Positions 35,709 to 44,842 are shown, numbered from the stretch's first letter. The stretch: 62,184 nt of DNA from Deltaproteobacteria bacterium (GCA_006226375.1 SBHC01000022.1:1-62184), one strand, 5' to 3'. The notes: generated by a model not told the origin, from the sequence alone. A program made the numbers and translations.

Positions 35709-38384
35709 TTAGGGTTGAAGAAGCTTGACCCACTTTGGACCCTTGGCGGGAACACCGTCATCTTTGATACGATACTTCACCATCACAACGGAACATCCAT
35801 CCACCTGAATCAGGAAGACAGCCCATCCCGTGTTTACGTTGACGAGCATAAAGGTCTTCCCTTTGATGGTTTTGCATCGCTCGGTTGAAGTTTGGCCTTC
35901 CCAGGTTGCGGTTCGGAGCTGTTCTTTCTCCAACAGGTCCTTCACCTTCATGGTTCCCGCAGTCACGAGTTGTTCCGTTCTGGTTCCGGCAAAGTCACTT
36001 TGCAAGATGGTAGGAAATAGCTCACCGCCGATGTTACTGAATAGCATCTCAGTTAACTCATCGCTAATGTCAGCACCGTAGAGAGATTTTCCAATAGCCT
36101 TCGCCATACCCAGCCCAATCTTAGCAGCCAAACCAAACTCAAGGGCCTCCAAGGGAGCGAACGCGATATCCAAGGCCAATTGCCCCAAGACATCACTCAC
36201 AACAGAGTTGGTATTGTGTGACAGCGCCAGCGCCTTTTCTACGCAGTTGCAGCGACAGCGTTGGATTGTAGCATCGTAATACAAGTTCTTAAACACACCT
36301 TTTGCCTGCATTTTGATCTGGTCATCCGTGGCTTCAACAGGCTCATCCAAGATTTTTTTGGGCTTGGCGTTTTCAAGGATCTCCTGGGCTCGCTTCTTCT
36401 TGCGACGTTGCTCACGACGCTCTTGTTCCAGGCTTCGGTTTGCAGACTGGCTACTTTGCTGTTGGTCTTGTGTGTTGGCTTCTTGCTCTCGCTGCGTACG
36501 CTCTTGACTCCCCTGCTCCATCTGTTGCAGCTCACGTTGTTGCTCCTGCCGAAGTTTTTCTGCAGCCTCTTGCCGTTTTTGCTCTTCTTGCATCGCCTCT
36601 CTTGACTTCTTGCAGATCTCAATATCCTGCAATAGCTTCGCAAGAACGGGCTGAAGAACTTCCAACTGAAGTTGAGCTTCATTGATTTTCTGTTGGGCGG
36701 TTCGAAGAGCTGACTGCTGCTGTGCAACGATACTGTCGTAGCTTGACTGTGCTTGTTGTTGTTTAACTTCGGCTTGCTCCAACGCTTTCGTCGCAGTCTC
36801 AGCCAACGCAGCCAGGTTGTTAATTTTGTCGCGACAGTTTTTCGCGAGCTTTTCGTTGGTTGGTGTCGAAATCGACTGGAGGAAAAGAGTGGGATCACTC
36901 AGATGCACGCGCCCACCAAACTCACTGTCAGGCCTGTCACTTGAAATGTACGAACCTGTCGGCGTAGGACTTGCTCCTGGCAACGACACAAAGAACTGAT
37001 GACAGCCTTGTGCAGCCGAGTTGAGCTTTTGTGACGCTTGCTGAAGCTCATTCTTTAAGCGGCCAACATCTTGGTTCGCCGATGTCAGGGCGTTCCGAGC
37101 ATTCTGAATGGCCTGGTTGCTTTGTTGCTCCAACTGTTGCTTGCCGCTCTTCAGGTTGGCAAGTTCCTGCTCCAACTTCGCCTTTTTGCCTTGTAGATCA
37201 GAGAGAGACTGGTTAAGCGATTGAAGCATAGCATCATTGCAATCACGACCCGGATAACGTGGATAGCTACCCAATGCATGTTGTAGGTTGGAGAGGTCTT
37301 GCACAGTCAACCCTGAGGCAGGCAACAACGCACTTGTTCCGGACGTCTGGGCTTGTTGGATGTGTTTGGAGAGATTCTGGAGTTGAGCAAGAGCGACATC
37401 CTTTGGATCTTGCTTCTCTTGCACAGGCTCACATACCCATTGATTGCCTGATTCATTGTCAAGTTGGCGAGACTGCAAGAACTTCGCGCTCCCCACAGGA
37501 AACAATAGAGACGAATTCTTCACCAACTCATCCCTTGAACTTTGTAACACCAGCCGGGGAGCTGAAGCTGTAACTTGCAAGTTGTTTTGGTTGGATGTCA
37601 TCTGACTCACAGGCACCACAAACGTATGCTCAAAGGTCATAGATTTGAGTTGGATAGGTTGTTGTAAACCCAGGCTGCTCCCAGAGACTTCAATCTTTTG
37701 GAAACCATCAGCGTCCGAAACCTTCACCTGATACCCGTTGCGAACAGGCGCAATGCTAACGGTAGCAGGCGACCCGCTATAACGAAAGGCCAAACTGCGA
37801 TACGACCAGTGTCCTTGGTCCCCCATCACCGCGACAAAGCCACGCTGCAAACCGTCAAAGATAGTTTTTCCATGCGTGAGAGAAAACAAGAGCTTCTGCT
37901 CACGAAAATCGTAGACACCTTCGATTGTTTTGCCATTTAATCGAAGGTAAGCATCGTACAACCCCTGGCTTCCATAAAACCGTAGCTTCTGGGTGAGTAC
38001 AACAAGCCCGTCGTTTGTGGGAGCCACACCGACCTGTCGTGCCGTATCGTTGTCGACATTGCTCTCCAAAAATAGGATTTGCCTTGCAATCCGTCCGCTG
38101 TCGATTCGAGATTGCTCCACTCCAGTTGAGCCAAGGGGCGATGTCGAAGTGTTGTTTGCAGAAGAGTCCGTTCGCAGAGCCCGGTTGGACGTTCCAAATG
38201 AGGCTCCTCCACAACCCATCGGGACATCGCCCGCCGAACCTTTCCCCCAACGGCCTCCTCCCACCCGAAACAAGCTAGTAATCCCCAACAACAAAGCAAC
38301 GCCACCCAAAAGCAAAGCAAGCTTCCACCAGCGTCCTTGTCGGCTTGAAGGTTCCGGGGAATTGGAATGGGATGGATGCTCCAT
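35709..38384 (-). CDS. Large membrane-anchored coiled-coil protein, unknown function
   Basis: An 891-residue protein with one N-terminal membrane helix (about 22-41) after a short Ser/Pro-rich cytoplasmic tail. Residues 90-330 look beta-rich, with two Ig-like segments. Residues 340-470 and 530-680 are long Gln/Glu/Lys/Arg coiled coils (ELQQASQKLNSAAQG; EEQKRQEAAEKLRQEQQREL). A Cys cluster, CRCNC, follows at about 725, then a hydrophobic Ala/Gly/Leu helix pair (about 745-790) and a C-terminal beta domain with paired Cys. I do not recognise the family. ATG 38384 is used, with AGGAG 10 bases upstream. An inverted-repeat array sits in its upstream region. Confidence 0.7.
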   Translation of the reverse strand: MEHPSHSNSPEPSSRQGRWWKLALLLGGVALLLGITSLFRVGGGRWGKGSAGDVPMGCGGASFGTSNRALRTDSSANNTSTSPLGSTGVEQSRIDSGRIARQILFLESNVDNDTARQVGVAPTNDGLVVLTQKLRFYGSQGLYDAYLRLNGKTIEGVYDFREQKLLFSLTHGKTIFDGLQRGFVAVMGDQGHWSYRSLAFRYSGSPATVSIAPVRNGYQVKVSDADGFQKIEVSGSSLGLQQPIQLKSMTFEHTFVVPVSQMTSNQNNLQVTASAPRLVLQSSRDELVKNSSLLFPVGSAKFLQSRQLDNESGNQWVCEPVQEKQDPKDVALAQLQNLSKHIQQAQTSGTSALLPASGLTVQDLSNLQHALGSYPRYPGRDCNDAMLQSLNQSLSDLQGKKAKLEQELANLKSGKQQLEQQSNQAIQNARNALTSANQDVGRLKNELQQASQKLNSAAQGCHQFFVSLPGASPTPTGSYISSDRPDSEFGGRVHLSDPTLFLQSISTPTNEKLAKNCRDKINNLAALAETATKALEQAEVKQQQAQSSYDSIVAQQQSALRTAQQKINEAQLQLEVLQPVLAKLLQDIEICKKSREAMQEEQKRQEAAEKLRQEQQRELQQMEQGSQERTQREQEANTQDQQQSSQSANRSLEQERREQRRKKKRAQEILENAKPKKILDEPVEATDDQIKMQAKGVFKNLYYDATIQRCRCNCVEKALALSHNTNSVVSDVLGQLALDIAFAPLEALEFGLAAKIGLGMAKAIGKSLYGADISDELTEMLFSNIGGELFPTILQSDFAGTRTEQLVTAGTMKVKDLLEKEQLRTATWEGQTSTERCKTIKGKTFMLVNVNTGWAVFLIQVDGCSVVMVKYRIKDDGVPAKGPKWVKLLQP

Positions 38385-38551
38385 GGCAGTCACTCTCCTT
38401 GCATAGTGTAGGTTCCACTGAAAAAACGAGAAATGAACGTTGTGATCTGTTGGAGGGGTTCACACCTTATGCCAAATGAGCCATTCACCCGAAACACGAG
38501 CCTGCCCAGAGACTTCTTCTTCGCGAGCAACACCTCAGGGAGAGGTTCCCA

Positions 38552-38609
38552 TTCTCGTATAAGAGAAAGTACTTCTCGCAAAAGAGAATCGACTTCTCGC
38601 ATAAGAGAA
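38552..38609. repeat. Three 16-bp dyads in exact 21-bp register
   Basis: TTCTCGTATAAGAGAA (38552), TTCTCGCAAAAGAGAA (38573) and TTCTCGCATAAGAGAA (38594). Each is a TTCTC/GAGAA inverted repeat around a 6-base centre, and starts are exactly 21 bp apart, about two helical turns. The array lies between the stop of the 38612 gene and the start of the 38384 gene. This fits cooperative binding on one DNA face upstream of the coiled-coil protein gene. Confidence 0.75.
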
Positions 38610-38611
38610 AG

Positions 38612-39481
38612 TTATTTCCCCAACGTATTGGAAGACTTTCTCTGTTGAAGCCTTTTCAATAGCTTCCTTAACTTGGCGTTGGTTTGCCTTTCCTTTTTGA
38701 GCTTTGCTCGTAGCTGCTTCAGCTCTTTCTTTTGGCTCTTCAACTGCGACTTAAGACGCTTTAGTTTGGCGGAGAACAAACGTTTCCGTTCCGAGTCCTT
38801 CTCCGTCTTGGGGTCGTCCTCCATTGTCATAAGAGCCCCTTGTTTTTGGCCTGTCGGATTCTTCTTTGTGGGGCGAGCGATGTTGTGGGCTTGCTTCTTT
38901 TTCTTTGCGCTGGGAACCTTCGCAACCTTCCTTGAAGTGGGATGTGAAACATCGATACGTCGGAACGAGTTAGTGATGTTCTCTAAGAGCGGACGGTATT
39001 GTTTAAAGCTGGAAGAAAGGGTCCAAACCAACACTTGATGGAACGAGTCGTGGCTCTCAACCGAAGTCAACAAGTAGCCAACCTGTACCCGTCCAATCCC
39101 TCCAGACAGTTCTCCCTGGATAGCAGGCAGACCATGAATTTGCATGGGCTGCGTTTGTTTCTGAAAAGCTGTCCTTCCAAGCCTGGCCATCATATTTCTG
39201 CGAACGAGCGTGTCGTAGCGTTTGAGAGTGAGGGCCTTCGAGAACCTGGATTTCTTTTCGTTAAACACCAAAACATACAGCTCCGCGCGAAAGTTGGCGG
39301 CCTGCAAGACGGCCTGATTGTGCAAGATATGAGTTTTCTTCATCCCTGGATACACTGAGATTTGCACGGTCTTGTCTGTGGAGATCAGCCTGACTCCGCC
39401 ACCTTGAGAAGCATGCAAGTCAGTTGGCTCAACACCAACACCAAGAGAAAGGCCCAAAAGAAAGAACAAAAGTTGCCTCAT
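38612..39481 (-). CDS. Exported Lys-rich coiled-coil protein, unknown function
   Basis: A 289-residue protein. The signal peptide (about 1-24, MRQLLFFLLGLSLGVGVEP) precedes a beta-rich globular domain (about 30-180) with RLISTDKTVQISVYPGMKK and a later strand set around GIGRVQVGYLL. This resembles bacterial proteins that test the fit of a small periplasmic alpha/beta domain, but I cannot name the family. Residues 190-289 are very Lys/Arg/Gln-rich and end in a predicted coiled coil (KRLKSQLKSQKKELKQLRAK). ATG 39481 has AGGGA upstream and gives a clean signal peptide; the frame continues upstream without one. The gene lies upstream of the coiled-coil protein gene on the same strand. Confidence 0.7.
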   Translation of the reverse strand: MRQLLFFLLGLSLGVGVEPTDLHASQGGGVRLISTDKTVQISVYPGMKKTHILHNQAVLQAANFRAELYVLVFNEKKSRFSKALTLKRYDTLVRRNMMARLGRTAFQKQTQPMQIHGLPAIQGELSGGIGRVQVGYLLTSVESHDSFHQVLVWTLSSSFKQYRPLLENITNSFRRIDVSHPTSRKVAKVPSAKKKKQAHNIARPTKKNPTGQKQGALMTMEDDPKTEKDSERKRLFSAKLKRLKSQLKSQKKELKQLRAKLKKERQTNAKLRKLLKRLQQRKSSNTLGK

Positions 39482-39629
39482 AAAATGTCCCTTAAGAGCA
39501 AGTGTTGCTCCTTCTTGAAAGAGAAGCGAGCAGCAGAAAAAGTATAGAGAGGGAAACATCCATAAGCATTGTTGTTTTTTGTCAATGTCAGTCTGCTTGG
39601 CTGGTTGCAATGGCGATGGAGGCTTGAAC

Positions 39630-40337
39630 TCAGAAACGGCCAAGCACCTGAAGCCCTGCACCCTCGGGAGTCACCCAAGGAGCCAACGTTACTTTGCGTG
39701 GGGGCCAAGAGGCAACAGCGCTATTCAACCTGGACAATTGGACGTACCCCGAAAGTATCGCTGCAAACCCGGCGACCTGCAGCACACCAACAAGAAGATG
39801 CAAGATCCCTGTTCCAATCAAAGCATGCGAACGAGTCGCCCCAGCTTCCAGAAACAAATGGATGCCATGGATGAATGGGCCTGCCACAGGAATGAAGCCC
39901 ATGCTGCGAACTCGGAAGCTCACAGGGTCAATCGTGTTGGGTAGCTCAATACCCATAGCTAACGAATAACTGAGATACGGAATACCGAGAAGCAAGCCTC
40001 CCCACATCATCGTTCGAACATGACGTTCCCGTTGGGTTTGCTGAAATGCCTGTTGGTACAGAGGATAGCTCTCCAGTAGCTTCCGGTTCTTTTGGGTAAA
40101 CCTTCTTCGTTGGGACTGAAGAGCCTTACCCCTTCCCCATCGAAAGCAGTGGGCGAACATGACTTCAATATCCAGCGTAGATTCGTATAAGATCTTCATT
40201 GTGGAGAAACGAACGTCACCGTATGAGTTCTGAAGCTTCTGAAAATCTTGTTGGTATCGTTCCACGACGGGGGTACATCGATCGGATGTTGTCGTTAACG
40301 ATGCAAACAACCAAACCACGGTCAGAGGAACCATCAT
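39630..40337 (-). CDS. Hypothetical membrane protein
   Basis: A 235-residue protein. An N-terminal hydrophobic segment (about 3-17) may be a signal peptide. A soluble charged stretch (20-105) with paired Tyr/Gln-rich helices follows, then three hydrophobic segments (about 108-130, 145-165, 175-200) and a short tail. No recognised family. ATG 40337 or the adjacent 40334 fits a GGAG about 10 bases upstream. It precedes two further minus-strand envelope genes and may form an operon with them (148 bp gap). Confidence 0.6.
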   Translation of the reverse strand: MMVPLTVVWLFASLTTTSDRCTPVVERYQQDFQKLQNSYGDVRFSTMKILYESTLDIEVMFAHCFRWGRGKALQSQRRRFTQKNRKLLESYPLYQQAFQQTQRERHVRTMMWGGLLLGIPYLSYSLAMGIELPNTIDPVSFRVRSMGFIPVAGPFIHGIHLFLEAGATRSHALIGTGILHLLVGVLQVAGFAAILSGYVQLSRLNSAVASWPPRKVTLAPWVTPEGAGLQVLGRF

Positions 40338-40889
40338 GCGCTTTATTCTCCGTGAATATCCCAATGTTGTTCCGCGCAGGCCTACAATTCCCTAAGCGCG
40401 AACTGTCCACCTGGACAATAAAGTTGAGATGGAGAAAGTCCAAAGTCAGAGTACTGCGTTTCTCTCCGAATAGGAAAAGAAAGCTCCTGGGCGAGGAACG
40501 ATAAGGTCTGCTTCAACATGTTCGACAACCTCTTCACAAAATGTGTTCTGAATCTAACACGTCTGCCTGTCCTCAAAGAACGAAACAGCAAACGAAAGAG
40601 AAAGCATTTCAAAGCAAGCATCTATCATGCACACAATTCCCCAAATGACAATCACACCCATACAAAAGAACGTGGTCGTTGACCGTTGGTTTGTTGGTGC
40701 CAGGGAGGTGTCCACAGATTGCGCGGATTGCACAGACAAGGATACTGTATGTGGGATGGAGTCTTGCGACAAACACATAAGCTCCTCTCCTTCTCATTGT
40801 TCACCTGTGTACGGCACCATTCCCATGCAGATCGAGATCAGGTAGAGTGCTGGAACATATCTTCGACAACCCACACAAAGGAGTGAAGG
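40338..40889. other. Intergenic region between divergent genes (552 bp)
   Basis: No gene is supported; the short frames here lack ribosome sites and plausible products. Visible are a TGTCCA-CC-TGGACA dyad (40404-40417) and a phrase CACAGATTGCGCGGATTGC (40714-40732) containing a GATTGC direct repeat. The second has the look of a degenerate dispersed repeat. Promoters for both flanking genes should lie here, but none is clear. Confidence 0.5.
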
Positions 40890-41714
40890 ATGAAGAGCTT
40901 GATCCGAGGCTTGGTGCTAAGTTTGGCTCTGGTTGGCCTGTTCAGTACGTCAGCATTGGCTGGCAAAGGCAAAGCAGTCCTGTTGAAATGGAAGCTCAAA
41001 AAAGGACAGGTGCTCAAATACTACCAACACACTGTAACCAAGTTGAAGATGGGACCCATGAATGTCTCGATCCTGTTTGAAGGAGAGCTATGGCACACAG
41101 TCAGAGACGTGCAACCCAACGGAACAGCAAGCCTGGAATCTCGTTACAACTGGGTGAACATGTCGATGCAGAATGGCAAAGAGAAAAAAGCCTTTGACTC
41201 CCGTATCAAAGGAGCGTTGGCCAAAGCCAAAAAGACGCCTGGCTTACGACGTTTAACAAGCGTTATGGACTCCACCTTTTTCATCAAGGTAAAGCCTTCG
41301 GGAGAGATCGTCGCAAACAAAATCAAGCTCAACAAGTTTCAGATGAATGTTCCCAACAACAACAGCTTCCAGGGAATGTTTGTCCACTTTGCCAAGGCGG
41401 CGGTAACTCCGGGAACCAAGTGGTCTCGGACAACCGTTGTTCCTGTTTCGTCAGGGTTGTTGTTGCAGACCCACTACAAGTTCAAATCCTGGAAGAAGTG
41501 CGGAAAGCATCGATGTGTGCATCTTGACTCACCTGTGCAGTACCTGACCAAGGGCAAGCAGGGAGGCATCGTTGGCGAAGGAGGAGGCTCAACCTCGTTC
41601 ATCCCTTCCATCGGGAGGCTTTACCAGATGAATTACAACGCCACCGCTGTACTGAAGCAGGGCAAAGTAACGCAACGAATTACCATCGTTCACAAGTACA
41701 AACTTCTACGATAG
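40890..41714 (+). CDS. Exported protein of unknown function (DUF6263-like)
   Basis: A 274-residue protein with a clear signal peptide (1-24, ending ALA). The mature part is beta-rich, starting VLLKWKLKKGQVLKYYQHTV and ending ITIVHKYKLLR. Repeated strands with FIKVKPSGEIV and GTKWSRTTVVPV resemble DUF6263-type periplasmic proteins (tentative). Two Cys in KKCGKHRC could form a disulfide. GGAGTGAAGG precedes the ATG. A small membrane protein gene follows after 10 bases, so the two are likely cotranscribed. Confidence 0.65.
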   Translation: MKSLIRGLVLSLALVGLFSTSALAGKGKAVLLKWKLKKGQVLKYYQHTVTKLKMGPMNVSILFEGELWHTVRDVQPNGTASLESRYNWVNMSMQNGKEKKAFDSRIKGALAKAKKTPGLRRLTSVMDSTFFIKVKPSGEIVANKIKLNKFQMNVPNNNSFQGMFVHFAKAAVTPGTKWSRTTVVPVSSGLLLQTHYKFKSWKKCGKHRCVHLDSPVQYLTKGKQGGIVGEGGGSTSFIPSIGRLYQMNYNATAVLKQGKVTQRITIVHKYKLLR

Positions 41715-41724
41715 GGAGAAAGCT

Positions 41725-42192
41725 ATGTGGGAGTCGCTGTTTGCTCTGGGAGGAGTGCTCTTAGGTGCGGGCCTAACCGCAGTCTTGATTCTTGTGTATT
41801 GGCGACGAGGCAGTCGTCGCAATCCAGAACGTTGGAAAAACCAAATGACACACAAAGGTGCCGATTGGTTCTTGTTCAGCAAAACGGAGAAACAATCGGC
41901 CGCGTTTGACCCAGGACATGCCAACACCACCTGGATGAATGAGTCTCAACGCACCGAAGTGGTCTACCTCCCAGACCGAAAGATTGTTCGCACCATTTGG
42001 GTGTTGACCAAATGGCACCGTAGGATGCGATGGCCAGCAGAAGTGCACGGCAAAGACGGAGAGTATGATTTTGATTTCGTCGAGACGGTAGAAGGCCAAC
42101 GCATCGGTCAACAACAACCGGACGGTACCTACAACATAGTGCCCGCCCCCTCTGAGGATCTCGTGATGCCTCTCCCCTCCCTTTCATCCTAG
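41725..42192 (+). CDS. Small membrane-anchored hypothetical protein
   Basis: A 155-residue protein with one N-terminal membrane helix (about 4-25) followed by YWRRGSRR, giving a cytoplasmic soluble domain. It contains a Trp-rich central part (NPERWKNQMTHKGADWFLF; VLTKWHRRMRW). I do not recognise the family. Its start lies 10 bases after the exported protein gene at 40890. GGGAGAAAGCT lies just before the ATG. Confidence 0.65.
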   Translation: MWESLFALGGVLLGAGLTAVLILVYWRRGSRRNPERWKNQMTHKGADWFLFSKTEKQSAAFDPGHANTTWMNESQRTEVVYLPDRKIVRTIWVLTKWHRRMRWPAEVHGKDGEYDFDFVETVEGQRIGQQQPDGTYNIVPAPSEDLVMPLPSLSS

Positions 42193-42259
42193 TGACCCTA
42201 AAAAGTCGCAAAAGCCGGCCTCGCCTTCCAACGTAACCCGTGATTCTCCATTCAAAGAG

Positions 42260-42736
42260 TCAACGGACTTCTGCGTCATTAAGTTCTGCAAAGGCCTCAG
42301 CATAGGACGAATCACGAAAGGAACAATACAGAGAGTCACCGCGAGGGTGGACCTCTACAGCAGCCGAGACAAGGGCGTTCACCGCTGCGACAGGTAGAAC
42401 AATGGCACCAAAGACAACCAGCAAGCCAAGCCAGTTGCTTTTAAGAAGCCCAGGCCAGAATTGAATCACCCCCAACAGCAACAAAACGGAAACCAAGACC
42501 CCTACCCCAAACAACACCTTCCCCAACCTTCGCCCCCGATGAAACTTACGTTTGCACCCTGGACAGCAAGGAACATCAAAGGTCCAGCTCTTAAACACAG
42601 CTTCCTTGAGAGGCTTTCGGGTCGGCATTGAAGAACGAAAACGTACGGTATCTCCAGGATTGTCTTGTCCACATTCGATGCATTGTTCCGGAAAAATGGG
42701 CTGCTGTTCCTTAGGAATAAGAACGTCGTACGGCAT
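42260..42736 (-). CDS. Zinc-ribbon membrane protein, unknown function
   Basis: A 158-residue protein. Two CxxC pairs, CIECG and CCPGC, about 38 residues apart and each next to turns, look like a split zinc ribbon. Two membrane helices (about 73-95 and 103-125) follow. The C-terminal tail VHPRGDSLYCSFRDSSYAEAF is acidic and aromatic. This pattern is common in small bacterial zinc-ribbon membrane proteins without known function. GGAG precedes the ATG at 8 bases. An inverted-repeat array begins 34 bases upstream of the start. Confidence 0.7.
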   Translation of the reverse strand: MPYDVLIPKEQQPIFPEQCIECGQDNPGDTVRFRSSMPTRKPLKEAVFKSWTFDVPCCPGCKRKFHRGRRLGKVLFGVGVLVSVLLLLGVIQFWPGLLKSNWLGLLVVFGAIVLPVAAVNALVSAAVEVHPRGDSLYCSFRDSSYAEAFAELNDAEVR

Positions 42737-42769
42737 TGCAAAGACTCCAGGTTCATCTTGTCGAAGGAA

Positions 42770-42827
42770 TTCTCCGATTGGAGAGAGGAACGTCTCTCTG
42801 ATTGAAGAGTTTCTCTCCGATTGGAGA
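42770..42827. repeat. Three TCTC-CGATTG-GAGA dyads upstream of the zinc-ribbon gene
   Basis: Cores TCTCCGATTGGAGA (42771-42784), TCTCTGATTGAAGA (42795-42808) and TCTCCGATTGGAGA (42814-42827). The first and third are identical. Spacing is 24 and 19 bp, so not fixed. The array lies in the 5' region of the 42736 gene. It has the same TCTC/GAGA arms as the 38552-38609 array but a different centre. Confidence 0.65.
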
Positions 42828-43004
42828 AAAGAGCGAAATCAAGGTTGTGAGCGGCCTCACACAAGCCCAAACGAGCAAAACATCAACCATCTAAGATCAA
42901 AGAAACTTTAGACAGCAACATGTACTTGGTACGTCTTCTGCTTTGGGGAGGGGTGGTCATCAAAACTTTGGAGAGTCATCTCCATCAGCAAAGGAAAACG
43001 TACA

Positions 43005-43871
43005 ATGAATGCTATGGCGAAACCATCCTACATGCAACAACGAGTGAACAACGTGTGCGCGAAACCAGAGAGAGAGTGGTTTTTGGAGCACCCGATTCTG
43101 GAGCATTGCCATGACTACCATCCAGAAACCTACGCAGCTCTCGTCGCCAAACACCAAAGAGAACGAACTCCCTGTGTGATTCGAGGTTGTTTTGAAGTCC
43201 CCGAGAACACCGATGCTCACCAAGGTTTGACCGAACGACTGGAACGCGAGCGAGTGCTGGGCAGAGACCACCTTGACCCGATGTTCTGGATCGATGACGA
43301 AGACCGCGTCACGCCCTTGCACTACGATAACTTCGACAACCAAATGTTTATCGCTTCGGGCACAAAGATCTTTGTCTTTTACTCTCCGCGTCAGCACAAG
43401 AGCCTGTATCACCCTTGGTCTCGCTTGGGACGTGGGCGGCAAAGCCCCCTCGACATTGAAAATCCAGACTTCACCAAGTTTCCCCGTTACAAGGACGCGA
43501 CGCCAGAGATTGCCGTGGTGAAAGCCGGCGACATGCTGTACATCCCGGCGGATTGGTCCCACCAAGTGTACACCATCGACTGCAAGCAAAACCGTGGCAT
43601 CGGCATCAACTACTGGTACCCCGTCACGTTGAAGGAGCTATGGCGAGTCCCTTCCGAGAAGCTATCCTTTGTGCTGTGGACCAGCGTCGCCAACCTCGTG
43701 GTTCGGGCCAAACGAAAGCTGACAGGAAAACGAATGGCCGTCCCACAGCCTGTGGAAGTTATATACACCCTCACCCAAGAAGATCGTCAGGCTGCCGACA
43801 TCTACGCAAAGAACCTGGACAGCTACTTGAATGTGCTCAGTCCTGAGAACAGCGATTCACCCACACAGTAA
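43005..43871 (+). CDS. JmjC / cupin_8-type Fe(II)-2-oxoglutarate oxygenase, copy 1
   Basis: A 288-residue putative hydroxylase. The iron ligands HxD are His106 and Asp108 in LHYDNFDNQMF; the distal His186 is in PADWSHQVY. A downstream NYWYPV segment is typical of the cupin-like PF13621 group, whose members hydroxylate proteins or peptides. AAGGAAAACGTACA precedes the ATG. The next gene is a close paralogue, starting 20 bases after this stop, so they form a tandem duplication. The substrate is unknown. Confidence 0.85.
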   Translation: MNAMAKPSYMQQRVNNVCAKPEREWFLEHPILEHCHDYHPETYAALVAKHQRERTPCVIRGCFEVPENTDAHQGLTERLERERVLGRDHLDPMFWIDDEDRVTPLHYDNFDNQMFIASGTKIFVFYSPRQHKSLYHPWSRLGRGRQSPLDIENPDFTKFPRYKDATPEIAVVKAGDMLYIPADWSHQVYTIDCKQNRGIGINYWYPVTLKELWRVPSEKLSFVLWTSVANLVVRAKRKLTGKRMAVPQPVEVIYTLTQEDRQAADIYAKNLDSYLNVLSPENSDSPTQ

Positions 43872-43891
43872 CGTCCAGAGGGTCAAGTACA

Positions 43892-44752
43892 ATGAACGCC
43901 ATAGCTTCACTATCCTTTCTCGAAGAACGGGCCCGTAGACTGTCTCAGCATCCAAGGCTTGGTCATCTCAGCAAGACCACACCTGCCCTTGCTGATGGCT
44001 ATGACTACGACCCAAGTACTTACAAAGACATCGTGCAACAGCACCAACAGCTACGAAAGCCATGTGTGGTCCGAAACTGCTTTGAAGCAGCAACCAATTA
44101 CATGGAACATCAAGGCCTCACCCAATGGCTTGAACGTGAACGTGTAGTTCAGCCTCAACAACGTTTTGAGCCGATGCTATGGATCGATGTGGAAGACAGG
44201 GTCACTCAGCTTCATTACGATAACTTTGACAACCAAATGTTTGTAGCTTCCGGAACCAAGGTGTTCCTCTTGTTTCCTCCTGAAGACCACGGAAACCTTT
44301 ATCATCCTTTTGGAACGTTGGGACGAGATCGCCTCAGCCCGGTCAATCCAGAAGATCCCGACTTGACGAGGTTTCCACGATACCAGAAGGCCAAGCCAGC
44401 GCTCGTGGTGCTCCAAGCCGGAGATATGCTGTATGTCCCCGCCGACTGGCCCCATTGGGTGTATACGATAGGAAGTCCCGAAGAACGAGCCATCGCCATG
44501 AATTACTGGTACCCTGCGTCTCTTCGCGAGATCTGGCGACGTCCTTCCTCCCAACTCACGTATAGCATGTGGACAAGCTTTGCCAATCTTTACGTTCGAT
44601 GCAAGCGTGCCTGGCTTGGAAAACGCTCCGCCGTTCCTGAGCCCACAGATGTTCTCTACGTTCACAGCAACCAAAACAAGGAAGTCGCGGAGCGCTACGG
44701 CCAAAACCTAGCTGAATATCTGGATGTGTTAAACCAGCCACCCGCAAAGTAA
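43892..44752 (+). CDS. JmjC / cupin_8-type Fe(II)-2-oxoglutarate oxygenase, copy 2
   Basis: A 286-residue paralogue of the preceding gene. The iron ligands are His108 and Asp110 in LHYDNFDNQMF, and the distal His188 is in ADWPHWVY. NYWYPAS and the final DVLYVHSNQ segment align with the first copy, while the N-terminal 40 residues diverge most. GAGGGTCAAGTACA precedes the ATG. Both copies keep all three iron ligands, so both may be active with different substrates. Confidence 0.85.
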   Translation: MNAIASLSFLEERARRLSQHPRLGHLSKTTPALADGYDYDPSTYKDIVQQHQQLRKPCVVRNCFEAATNYMEHQGLTQWLERERVVQPQQRFEPMLWIDVEDRVTQLHYDNFDNQMFVASGTKVFLLFPPEDHGNLYHPFGTLGRDRLSPVNPEDPDLTRFPRYQKAKPALVVLQAGDMLYVPADWPHWVYTIGSPEERAIAMNYWYPASLREIWRRPSSQLTYSMWTSFANLYVRCKRAWLGKRSAVPEPTDVLYVHSNQNKEVAERYGQNLAEYLDVLNQPPAK

Positions 44753-44842
44753 GAAATTGAGAAAGAAGTCGGCGTAGAACAGAGGCCCATCACAAAGCAA
44801 CACCCTACATGTGGACCCCAAGGCCCAGAGCGAGCAAGTCCG

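Noticed and set aside
40627-40845. 72-codon frame in the 552-bp intergenic gap
   Set aside because: No ribosome site, no hydrophobic or domain pattern, and it crosses a repeat-like phrase.
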